A DNA stretch of 64,000 nucleotides, taken from assembly GCA_024516155.1 (NCBI GenBank), contig JAJJXM010000056.1, forward strand, positions 62,001-126,000, written 5' to 3'. The notes below the pieces were generated by a model. That model was given only the letters and a program-made list of their open reading frames with translations. It ran no database searches and was not told the DNA's origin. The DNA is from Pyronema omphalodes. Lineage: Eukaryota; Ascomycota; Pezizomycetes; Pezizales; Pyronemataceae. Both the position numbers and the translations under genes were made by a program. Position 1 is the stretch's first letter; every line of letters begins with the position of its first letter. This document shows positions 9,283-17,801 of this stretch, one piece after another.

Positions 9283-10692
9283 TGTGAACCTGGGCACAGT
9301 CCTAACTATGCAGAGGCTTTTCGATCGTCCTTCCAAGTGCTTCGTCCTAGGGTAGACAAACACTTCGTTCTCAAGACAAACAGACACTTCGTTCTCAAGA
9401 ACTAATAGAGGTATTCCAAAGATAAAGCTAGGTAGTAAATCAATCGATCACAGGCCGAATAAACTTAAGGGTCGTCTTCGGAGGTATTCGTTGGTGTAGA
9501 TGTGGTATCGTCGCGTATAGGATCAATGGTTGATGATGGAGGAGACAGAGGGAAGACATAGGGTCTTTTATAGACTTTCGTCTACAAGTTCGCCCAGCCT
9601 TCCTTTGGGAACCAACTGCCAAACTGAGCTTGGGAGATAAGACATGGGTCAAAGCTGTGCGCATCTGCTGAGACTTGCATCATACTAAGCGCTCAATTAA
9701 ATTAATTGCTCACTTGCATAATGCTCGCCCTGGTCAGATTAATCCTTGAAATAGCTCACCGTACTACCACACCTTCCAATGAGGTGCTGGGGTTATGAGT
9801 CACACCGGAGGGCAACTCCGTCTGATTGCATCATGCATGAACTCCTGTGATAATGACGCATGAGTCATTTATCGTATGAGTCGCGCCATCATAGATCTCC
9901 CTAGAGAATCTCGATTGCAAGTAGAGGTCACTGACATCATATGGCATCCTGATGCCCTACCGGAGTGGATCACTCCGTCACATTCCTGTGTGATGTCATA
10001 TGTGCCCCACCTGCGCGCACTTGCGCGCAGCCACACCCCGGTGTGGATGCAAACGCCGTCTTGTTCCAAGTTGGCAGCTCTGGGTCCAAGGACGCGTCAT
10101 ATCAGTTCCATCAAACAGGTTCCCTGAGTGGAGTTCCCTGCTGGACGTCGTCTCATGCTAATGCACTGTTGACCCTTGTCCTGCATTCCACTCCTGTTTG
10201 CTGACTAGACTCTGCCTTATCTTCTTCGCCCAACTGTTCACCCAACTCGTAACACCGGATGACACCCTTGCGCCGCATCTGCATCTTCTTGGAATCTCCT
10301 GTTCCTATGCAGGCCCTATCGTAGCCGTGTATTGCCGAATACTCCTCAGGTATAAGGAGGTGACCTTTCGTCGTCTTCTTCGTTCTCCATCAGCGTCGTT
10401 CGTAATTGTCTCAAGGGTAAGTCGACACCCTTGAGGTAAGTGTTCCTCTCCCCTTCTCCGTCCTGAGTCCTCCCAAACTGACAGTGAATAATAGTTTCGA
10501 CGCCTCGGGCCGGGATCCTCGTGAGGTCCTATCGGAAAGTCACGAATCACGTGACGTGGCTAGCCGGAGCTCCTCTGGGGGTTCCGGCCCGGGATACTAA
10601 CTTAATTATTCATTCTCCTGTCGAGTTTGCCATATTCTCCATAGCGTTATATATGATACCAATTCTATCTTCACATATTATAGGGTGTGACA
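9283..10692 (-). repeat. Gypsy 5' LTR (right)
   Basis: A 1,410-bp copy of 1699-3105. It acts as promoter for the element on the minus strand. The TATA box lies at 9565-9572, about 280 bp before the LTR/leader boundary. Confidence 0.95.
9565..9572 (-). promoter_or_regulatory. TATA box of the Gypsy 5' LTR
   Basis: TATAAAAG on the minus strand. The surrounding 20 bp are conserved in the other LTR (1978-1985) and in the diverged solo LTR (49095-49102), which supports a core-promoter role. Confidence 0.65.
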
Positions 10693-10697
10693 CCCTG

Positions 10698-12364
10698 GGA
10701 CGCAGGGAGGAGAAAAAGATGTTGTACGATGGATTAGTATGTACCTAGGCAGATGCCTTACCTTTAAAGCACATGTACGTAGAAAAACAGCCGCCGCACA
10801 AAGAACGCTCAACGCGCTATGCCGATTAGCAAGATATGAAACTGGTCTGTCTCCCCACGCAACCCGACTAATTTTCCAGGCATGCGTCCAAACTCCTGCA
10901 GACTATGGCGCGGAGATATGGTGGACGCGACAGAGAGACCTTGCCTCGAAACTACAAACCCAACAAAATTCAGCCCTACGCCGCATACTCAACGCCTTTA
11001 ACTCGACTCCCACACTGGCGCTCCATAACGAGACCGCGCTACCTCCGGTACCGATACGCCTGGACCACAAGCAACGCCAATACGCACTTCGCGTCCTCAC
11101 TCTCCCTCCGACACATCCGATCGCACGCCGGTGTCCCACATCCTTCCCCATACCGAGCTTACAATCCGCCGCTGTTGAGATCGCAAACGAGTACGACCAC
11201 CCGTGGCACAACACCACACGACAGCCCACGCGCCTCCTCAGCGCTCTACACTCTCTCTCGCCTTGGCTCACTCTCAACGCACCGGTCGAAGACACCTCCC
11301 TCCCCGTTCCGCTCGACGCCGACGAAAACCTCTTAACCGTCGACATCCCCACAGCCCCGAAACCCGAGACAGCGCACGCCCACCTCCTACTCCTCGACAA
11401 CCTCAGACGACGCCGCAATGTCATCATCGCCCACACGGACGGGTCGCAGACCGCGTCTGGCACCGGCGACGGATACACCATCACCATTGGACTACCCACC
11501 ACCATTAACGCCATCGTACCTATGGGAGACACTGCTGAAGTGTTCGATGCAGAGGTGCGCGCAATTCAAGAATGCCTCTTAACGTGCTTGAAATACATCG
11601 CTCGCCTCAACCTCCACAACCGTCGACTGCACATCCTTAGCGACAACAAAGCAGCGCTGCAACGTGCCTCACACCTCCGACGTGGCCCCGGCCAGGAAAT
11701 AGCCCACACTATACACGAGACAGCCGAAGCCCTACTACAACACGACGTCACAGTCACCCTCCACTGGATCCCCGGTCACTCCGACATACCCGGCAGCGAT
11801 GCCGCAGACCGCCTGGCTAAACAAGCCACCGGATCTCTCCCCCGTGCGAATCTACCCATTACACTCACCCGGCTACGCAACAAAGCACGCGAGAAGACCG
11901 TCGCCGAGTGGACACACTGGTACTCCTCCTCCGATCGACCACACACATACTCTGCCCCGCACCGGAGACGCATGGATCCCATCTACGTCGACAACCCCCG
12001 GTGGCTCTCTACCGCGATCCTTGGTCTCCGTACAGGCCACGGATACTTTCTGGACTACCTGGCACAGCCGCCGACAGACTCCTACCCATCGCGACATTGT
12101 AGCTGCCCGCTACACCCCCCTCAGACCCCTCGTCACCTGCTCCTCAGCTGCCCAGATCACCAGGACGCCCGGACAACACTTCGACAGGATCTCAAACTCC
12201 ACAGGAATTCCCGGATCAATTTGGACAACATCCTCTACACCCCCTCCGGCACAAAGGCTCTCTCTTCGTTTATCTCCGCGACAAAGGTCGCTACGTCGGT
12301 ATGGGCTCATGCCAGGTTAAGTAGGACTCGCAGGCAAGACCACCCCCGTTTCATTGACAGCTAA
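10698..12364 (+). pseudogene. LINE-A ORF2 C-terminal half: RNase H and zinc finger
   Basis: Open from the Gypsy junction to the stop at 12362-12364. It contains the reverse transcriptase thumb region, then RNase H with AHTDGSQTASGTGDGYT, VFDAEVRAIQE, LHILSDNKAAL and LHWIPGHSDIPGSDAADRLA. These provide the D-E-D-D catalytic pattern. LGLRTGHGYFLDYLAQ and the zinc-finger-like CSCPLHPPQTPRHLLLSC follow. The RNase H DG pair is intact here, whereas the 43.4-kb copy reads TDR. The gene is broken only by the Gypsy insertion and the missing 5' part. Confidence 0.9.
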
Positions 12365-12995
12365 GAAGCAGTACCGCTTGACTTCTCCGTGCATTATAGA
12401 TTCGTCGTTCTCTTTTGACATCATGTATTGCTTCTTATTTTCTTTGCTTTTCTGTTTCCTTTGTTATCGCGGGCGGAGTTTGATAGGAGAAGACAGTGGA
12501 AGGAGAAGGGACCGGGGTAGGAAGGGGGGACGGGATTGCACGACGAGAGTTTTTCCTTTGATTATTTCCTTTCTTTTGTTTTGTTTTTAAGGGCGGAAGG
12601 GGTATACGGGATTGCACGAGGAGAGAGAGGCGCGATGGGAAGGGGCAGAGTGGGCCGGCGGAGGTTATCTTTTTCTTTTTGCTCGTGGAGGAAATAAAGG
12701 CGGGAAAAACGGCTAAAACATGGGAGGGGAAGGGTGGAGGAAAGAGAGGACACCCGGCGCGGTGGCCTCTGTGCGAACAGGGCACTGGAACAGCAGACGC
12801 GGTTGGACAACAGGACCAACGAAGTAATAGTGGGGACAGGACCACAAAATCACAGCCTAAGGGAGGATCAGCGGAGGTAGAGACGGGACTTTGTTTTGTT
12901 TTTGCTTTTGACTTTCCATGTACTATAAACCTGTACCCTCGTCATAACCAATAAGGTCGCATACGAGTAATGAATGAACAAACAAACAAACAAAC
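12365..12995 (+). other. LINE-A 3' UTR and (AAAC)n tail
   Basis: Non-coding. It has a T-rich then AG-rich segment and the block shared by all families (GGAGGAAATAAAGGCGGGAA near 12689). The A-specific last 250 nt follow, then (AAAC)n. The same last 250 nt terminate ORF1-only copy 2. Confidence 0.8.
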
Positions 12996-13134
12996 ATCGC
13001 TTTCTCATCGGATTCGGATTCGCAGCACTCTGTTACGTTATTCTCTGAATTTTCAGGGAATTCTACGTTGTTTTTGTTGACTTTTGTCGCAAAATCAGAG
13101 TTTTCACGAGTTTTGGCTTACCCCACCTCACGAA

Positions 13135-14589
13135 ATGTCGCCAAAACAACGACAGAACAACGCCCGACGATCGAAACGGTCCGAAAACGCGTACAATGTT
13201 CTAGCCGACCTTCCTCATGATGGATCTACTCCTACTCTGGATGGAAGAGATGGAAAAGTTGATGAAGTTGATGGAAACTTCGCTGGAAAGCCCTTCCAGA
13301 GCGTGGTCTTGGCACGATCACCAGTTCCTTCGGCTTCGACATCGCAGCAACAGGCGACAACTGAACACAGCCGGTTTAGTGACTACCGTCGCATGATGGT
13401 ATCTGCAATTAATAAGGCAGTCGCAGTTGACGACAACTATGCCACCCTAGATCAACTGTTTATAGACAACTACGCCGAACTCACTGGAGCCAGCTTCCTG
13501 GGGATACAACAGATCCACCAGGACACACAGCGACGCTTCAATACCCTCGATGACACCATACGCAACAACAGCGATGAGATGCGCCACAGATTCGACGTCA
13601 TGATGACGAAATTCAGCATTCTGCTGGACGAAAACACAAAGCTGCGCGCAGCATACAACTCTACACAGGCTGAAACAGCGGCTCTCCAGGCTGCTGTAGA
13701 CGCTCTGACGAAAAACATCGACGAACAGCAACAAGTCATTTCGGCGCCCCCCTCACCGAACCTCACGGCCTCTTCCTCAGCGATTGAAGAGATGACTATG
13801 CAACTGTCCGTCGTCCAACATGACATTCAGGACGTCCTGGACGCCGTTCGCAACCCTCCTGGCAAGAGGAAGCGAAGGGGAAGCGACCAGAACACCGAAC
13901 CCACCTCACCGACAAACAGAAGACCGGTGAACCACAAACCGAGAGCGACATCACCGATGCGAAGCCTGATGCACTCGAAACATGCGACTACCGCCGCCCA
14001 GGACAAGCTTGATGCCCTCAAGCCTATGTCCCCCCTACCTCTCCTCGTGATCACGTCAACCGATGCGACACCGGAACCTCACCCTGACAGTCCATCTGCT
14101 CAGGACACACCTCTACCCGACGCCCCATGCACTGCCCCTGCTGAGACGAACGGATGGAAGACTGTGGAGGCGCAGGCTACACAGAGGAAGAAGCAGAAAG
14201 CGAAGGAGACGACACCTACGGCAGCGCCACCCAGCAAGACCCCTACAACAAAGAATGGTGGACGGGGAAAGAATACCCACCAACCCAGAACGACAACCTC
14301 CTCTGCAAAGAAGACTTGGGCAGAAGTCGTCAAGAGCGGAGGCGTCAACGTCCAGATTGTGCTTGGGAATGGCAATCTTGGAGTGACAACACCACCGACA
14401 AGAAGGGGAGAGAGGCGAGGGGGAGCAGCGAGGAGGCTGAGGAAGAAGGAAGGAGAAGGGGAGAGAGGGGAGGAGAAGAGGGGCAGGGCGGGCCCGGGTG
14501 TCTCAAAGGGCAAAGAGTCAGGAGACACCGGCGGAGGAGGGGAGAGAGGAGAGGAGAGTGGGGGCACGGGTGGCCCGGCGGCTGTTTAA
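13135..14589 (+). CDS. ORF1-only element protein (coiled coil, basic tail)
   Basis: An intact 484-codon ORF. I chose the ATG at 13135 (MSPKQRQNNARRSKRSENAY) because all four copies share it and the upstream frame has no ATG. The N-terminus is basic and serine-rich. Residues about 131-200 form a likely coiled coil (DTQRRFNTLDDTIRNNSDEM ... TAALQAAVDALTKNIDEQQQ). A second helix (MTMQLSVVQHDIQDVLDAV) precedes a KRKRR nuclear-localisation-like patch near 245. A proline/threonine-rich linker leads to TWAEVVKSGG (about 393-402), and the C-terminus is rich in R, G, K and E. No CCHC, endonuclease or reverse transcriptase motif is present. The layout resembles trimeric LINE ORF1 RNA chaperones without a recognisable RRM. 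The function is inferred: RNA binding or particle formation. Confidence 0.8.
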   Translation: MSPKQRQNNARRSKRSENAYNVLADLPHDGSTPTLDGRDGKVDEVDGNFAGKPFQSVVLARSPVPSASTSQQQATTEHSRFSDYRRMMVSAINKAVAVDDNYATLDQLFIDNYAELTGASFLGIQQIHQDTQRRFNTLDDTIRNNSDEMRHRFDVMMTKFSILLDENTKLRAAYNSTQAETAALQAAVDALTKNIDEQQQVISAPPSPNLTASSSAIEEMTMQLSVVQHDIQDVLDAVRNPPGKRKRRGSDQNTEPTSPTNRRPVNHKPRATSPMRSLMHSKHATTAAQDKLDALKPMSPLPLLVITSTDATPEPHPDSPSAQDTPLPDAPCTAPAETNGWKTVEAQATQRKKQKAKETTPTAAPPSKTPTTKNGGRGKNTHQPRTTTSSAKKTWAEVVKSGGVNVQIVLGNGNLGVTTPPTRRGERRGGAARRLRKKEGEGERGEEKRGRAGPGVSKGKESGDTGGGGERGEESGGTGGPAAV

Positions 14590-14929
14590 CTTTGCCTTGG
14601 TTTTGTTTGTGCTTTGTGGAGGAAATAAAGGAGGAAAAATGGTTAAAAATGGGAGGGGAAGGGAGGAGGAAGGGGAGGAGCCCGGCGAGGCGGCCTCTGT
14701 GCAAGCAGGGCACTTGGAACATCAGACGCGCTTGGACAAGAAACCCCCGTAGTAACAGTGGGGACAGACCCCACAACCACAACGATCAAGAGGAGGAGAC
14801 TGGTAGAGGTGGAGACTGGGTTTTTGCTTTTACATTTCTTTCTTCTTCTCTTTTGTATTTATCTGTCCCTTGTCATAACCTTCGGGTTGCAAACAAGTAA
14901 TGAGAGAACAAACAAACAAACAAACAAAC
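14590..14929 (+). other. LINE-B-type 3' tail on ORF1-only copy 1
   Basis: About 330 nt nearly identical to the 3' ends of LINE-B at 23990-24313 and 37255-37575. It contains GGAGGAAATAAAGGAGGAAA, a perfect small hairpin TGGGG-ACAGA-CCCCA near 14758-14773, and (AAAC)n. Confidence 0.85.
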
Positions 14930-15551
14930 CCTCAGGGGTGTCGGGATATAGGTCTGTGGGGATGCCGTGAACGGCGAGCTTGTACCAACCCTAGTTCAGG
15001 CGGGGTTCGGATAGGGAGGTGTGGACTGTCTTTGTGGCTTCCTGTATCGTAGCTGAGTTCTCCATCAGCTCTGCCTCAGTTGTGTTGTCCGACATGGCTA
15101 GCAGAAGGTTCCCGTTCGCAGTTAGTCTTATCGTAGTTACCCTCATGTGGGGTGGAGCCCGGGTTTTAGCCAAAGCGGTGTTGACGGCGATTCCTACGCT
15201 AACCCTGGTGTTCACGTTGAGTTCAGCGGGGTTGGTGCACGGTACGATGATGGACTGGGGGCGCGGTCGGGGTGGTCGTGGGGTTGGGCGTGCAGTCGGG
15301 GTGCGCCGATGGGGGTGGTCGGAGGAGAGGAGCTCGTTTGCTGCGTTTCCGCTGGTTCAGGGTGCTGCTGGTTTGTTTGTTGCTGGTGGGTCCTGGCGGC
15401 GGGGGGTGGTAGAGGTCGGTAGGGGGATATTATGGTGTCGGAGGGTGGCTTCCAGCATTCGGCATCGCTCCTTCAAATGCTGGAGATCGTCGGGGGGTTG
15501 GGTGGCAGTGGTTGTCGGTCCTGGGTGGGGCTGTTGCTGGGGCTGTTGCGT
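14930..15551 (-). pseudogene. LINE ORF1 fragment (LINE-B-like)
   Basis: Minus-strand middle of a LINE ORF1. It runs from the glutamine/proline-rich linker (right) to LN-stop-GWYKLAVHGIPTDLYPDTPEG (left). It matches 27705-28325 closely and shares the same TAG nonsense codon (14991-14993; partner 28261-28263). Both ends abut (AAAC)n tails of other elements, so it is a remnant caught between two insertions. Confidence 0.82.
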
Positions 15552-16045
15552 TGTTTGTTTGTTTGTTTGTTTATTCATTACTCGTATGCAACCTTATTGG
15601 TTATGACGAGGGTACAGGTTTATAGTACATGGAAAGTCAAAAGCAAAAACAAAACAAAGTCCCGTCTCTACCTCCGCTGAAACTCCCTTAGGCTGTGATT
15701 TTGTGGTCCTGTCCCCACTGTTACTTCGTTGGTCCTGTTGTCCAACCGCGTCTGCTGTTCCAGTGCCCTGTTCGTACAGAGGCCACCGCGCCGGGTGTCC
15801 TCCCTTTCCTCCTCCCGTCCCCTCCCATTTTTAACCATTTGTCCTCCTTTATTTCCTCCAGAAAGCAAAAACAAAACCAAAGCAAAGTTAAACAGCCGCC
15901 GGGCCACCCGTGCCCCCACTCTCCTCTCCTCTCTCCCCTCCTCCGCCGGTGTCTCCTGACTCTTTGCCCTTTGAGACGCCCGGGCCCGCCCTGCCCCTCT
16001 TCTCCTCCCCTCTCTCCCCTTCTCCTTCCTTCTTCCTCAGCCTTC

Positions 16046-17341
16046 TCACTGCTCCCCCTCGCCTCTCTCCCTTCTTGTCGGTGGTGTTGTCAGTCCAAGA
16101 TTGCCATTCCCAAGCACAATCTGGACGTTGATGCCTCCGCTCTTGACGACTGCTGCCCAAGTCTGCTTTGCCGAGGAGGTTGTTGTTCTGGGTGGGTGGG
16201 TATTCTTACCCCTTCCACCATTCTTCGTTGTAGGGGTCTGTTTGGGTATCGCTGCCATAGATGTCGTCTCCTTTGCTTTCATCTTCTTCTTCTGTGTGGC
16301 CTTTGCCACCACAGTCTTCCATCCGTCGGTCTCAGCAGGGGCAGTGCTTGGGGCGTCGGGTGGAGGTGTGTCCTGAGCAGATGGACTGTCAGGGTGAGGT
16401 TCCGGTGTCGCTTCGGTCGACGTGATCGCGAGGAGAGGTAGGGGGGACATAGGCTTGAGGGCATCAAGCTTGTCCTGGGCGGCAGTAGTCGCATGTTTTG
16501 AGTGCATCAGGCTTTGCACCGGTGATGCCGTTCTCGGTTTGTGGTTCACCGGTTCTCTGTTTGTCGGTGAGGTGGGTTCGGTGTTCTGGTCGCTTCCCCT
16601 TCGCTTTCTCTTGCCAGGAGGGTTGCGAACAGCATCCAGGACATCCTGAATGTCATGTTGGACGACGGAGAGCTGCATAGTCATCTCTTCCATCGCTGAG
16701 GAAGAGGCCGTGAGGTTCGGTGAGGGGGGAGCCGAAATGACTTGTTGCTGTTCGTCGATTTTCTTCGTCAGGGCGTCCACAGCAGCCTTGAGAGCTGCTG
16801 TTTCTGCCTGTGTAGAGTCGTATGCTGCGCGCAGCTTCGTGTTTTCGCCGGTCAGAATGTCCCAGTTCGTTATCATGACGTCGAATCTGTGGCGCATCTC
16901 ATCGCTGTTGCTGCGTATCGTGTCATCGAGGGTATTGAAGCGTCGCTGTGTGTCCCGGTGGATCTGTTGTATCCCCAGGAAGTTGGCTCCAGTGAGTCCC
17001 ACGTGGTTGTTTTCAAACAGTTGATCTAGGGTGTCATAGTCGTCATCAACTGCAACTGCCTCGTTAATTGCAGATACGAAGACGCAACGGTAGGTTCTGA
17101 ACCGGCTGTGTTCAGTTGTCGCCTGTTGCTGCTGTCTTGAAGCCGAAGGAACCGGTGATCCTGCCAAGACCACGCTCTGGAAGGGCTTTCCAGCGAAGTT
17201 TCCATCAACTTCATCAACTTTTCCATCTCTTCCATCCAAAGTAGGAGTAGATCCATCATGAGGAAGGTCGGCTAGAACATTGTATGCGTTTTCGGACCGT
17301 TTCGATCGTCGGGCGTTGTTCTGTCGTTGTTTTGGCGACAT
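16046..17341 (-). CDS. ORF1-only element protein, copy 2
   Basis: A 431-residue ORF from ATG (17339-17341) aligned throughout with copy 1, with substitutions clustered in residues 80-110. The coiled coil (DTQRRFNTLDDTIRSNSDEM...), KRKRR patch and TWAAVVKSGG are conserved. One base missing near 16070, relative to copies 1 and 4, shortens the C-terminus to PPTRRERGEGEQ. The R/G/E-rich tail of about 60 residues is therefore lost. It may still be translated. Confidence 0.8.
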   Translation of the reverse strand: MSPKQRQNNARRSKRSENAYNVLADLPHDGSTPTLDGRDGKVDEVDGNFAGKPFQSVVLAGSPVPSASRQQQQATTEHSRFRTYRCVFVSAINEAVAVDDDYDTLDQLFENNHVGLTGANFLGIQQIHRDTQRRFNTLDDTIRSNSDEMRHRFDVMITNWDILTGENTKLRAAYDSTQAETAALKAAVDALTKKIDEQQQVISAPPSPNLTASSSAMEEMTMQLSVVQHDIQDVLDAVRNPPGKRKRRGSDQNTEPTSPTNREPVNHKPRTASPVQSLMHSKHATTAAQDKLDALKPMSPLPLLAITSTEATPEPHPDSPSAQDTPPPDAPSTAPAETDGWKTVVAKATQKKKMKAKETTSMAAIPKQTPTTKNGGRGKNTHPPRTTTSSAKQTWAAVVKSGGINVQIVLGNGNLGLTTPPTRRERGEGEQ

Positions 17342-17344
17342 TTC

Positions 17345-17358
17345 GTGAGGTGGGGTAA
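17345..17358. repeat. LINE-B target-site duplication (left; partner 24314-24327)
   Basis: GTGAGGTGGGGTAA occurs on both sides of the LINE-B copy. Collapsing it restores the ORF1-only leader seen intact at 45650-45667 and 63891-63907. Confidence 0.93.
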
Positions 17359-17801
17359 TATATCGCGACGCCACACAGCAACCGCTGACCCCCCCCTGCA
17401 TTTGCGACAACAACAACAATTTCCCCGATTTTCGAATCGGCAATCGATTTCTTACCTCCGAATTACCCCGAATCCCGATTTTCGGAACCCAGCTACCGTT
17501 TACCGTTGAGATTCAGCGGAAAAACGCGATTCTGGGACCTCCGGGCCGGATTCAGGGCACTTTCATCAACGCCGCCCCACCACCCGCCCCCCCAATCATC
17601 AAACCGACCTCATTTTCGGCTTCGGCATACCGAAATCCCCCCCCCCCCCAAATTCCCCCCCCACCAGCAGCACTGGTTGTGGTGATACCCCAATTTTCCC
17701 CCCCTCCGGACCCCTTTCCTCGCGAGAAATTTTCGTGCTCGCTTAGCAAGAGCCTCCTCACGTGACTCTTCGCCATCGCTTACCTCACCACCGGCTAAGC
17801 G
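17359..17801 (+). promoter_or_regulatory. LINE-B 5' UTR / probable internal promoter
   Basis: It begins with the box CAGCAACCGCTGACCCCCCC (about 17375-17394) followed by TGCATT and a GACAACAAC repeat. The same box opens LINE-A (38325), another LINE-B (29418), LINE-C (50215, diverged) and the ORF1-only elements. LINE promoters are internal, so this shared 5' terminus is a candidate. There is no initiation evidence in sequence alone. Confidence 0.55.

Larger units (their letters stand above)
1699..10692 (-). mobile_element. Ty3/Gypsy chromovirus, complete with two LTRs
   Basis: An 8,994-bp LTR retrotransposon transcribed on the minus strand. Its termini are TGTGAACC...GTGTGACA with a 5-bp duplication CCCTG. 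The order from the 5' LTR (right) is leader, gag, pol (protease, reverse transcriptase, RNase H, integrase, chromodomain), polypurine tract, 3' LTR. That order and the terminal chromodomain place it among chromoviruses. The LTRs differ by about seven substitutions and three small indels over 1.4 kb, so insertion is recent. Pol nevertheless carries a 1-nt frameshift and the gag/pol junction holds two stops, so this copy is probably non-autonomous unless those stops are bypassed. Confidence 0.96.
10693..12995 (+). mobile_element. LINE-A copy 1, right part
   Basis: Continuation of 1263-1698 after the Gypsy insertion, starting at the second CCCTG (10693-10697). It is nearly identical to 42714-45005 and ends with ATGAATGAAC(AAAC)n at 12995. 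The following bases ATCGCT also follow the tail of the other LINE-A copy, although the two flanks then diverge. Confidence 0.92.
12996..14929 (+). mobile_element. ORF1-only element, copy 1 (non-autonomous LINE-like)
   Basis: A 1.93-kb unit with a 5'-truncated leader, a single long ORF and a LINE-B-type 3' end finishing in TAATGAGAGAAC(AAAC)n. No endonuclease or reverse transcriptase sequence is present between leader and tail. Homologous units lie at 15552-17358/24314-24508, 37576-38303/45006-45852 and 62082-64000, so this architecture is a repeated family and not one deletion product. The leader lacks the C-rich 5' box seen in the other copies. Confidence 0.85.
15552..17358 (-). mobile_element. 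ORF1-only element, copy 2, main part
   Basis: Minus-strand copy with its (TTTG)n-reading tail at about 15552-15580 and its ORF at 16046-17341. The last 250 nt are LINE-A-type, unlike copies 1 and 4, which carry LINE-B-type tails. LINE-B (17359-24313) interrupts it just upstream of its ATG; the 5' part resumes at 24314. The 14-bp duplication GTGAGGTGGGGTAA (17345-17358, 24314-24327) proves the two parts were contiguous. Confidence 0.9.

Noticed and set aside
10903..11532. Minus-strand ORFs of 150-300 codons opposite LINE ORF2 (also 42628-43542, 22043-22519)
   Set aside because: They mirror GC-rich coding sequence on the plus strand, recur wherever ORF2 occurs and show no domains. They are shadows.
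12971..12995. (AAAC)n and (AAAT)n runs as independent microsatellites, or a short CRISPR-like repeat
   Set aside because: They occur only at LINE or ORF1-only 3' ends with family-specific units, as expected for LINE tails. There are no spacers.
14154..14900. Long alternative-frame ORF overlapping the end of the ORF1-only gene
   Set aside because: It lies in a purine-rich region where several frames stay open, and its product matches no domain. The frame beginning MSPKQRQ is the one conserved between copies.
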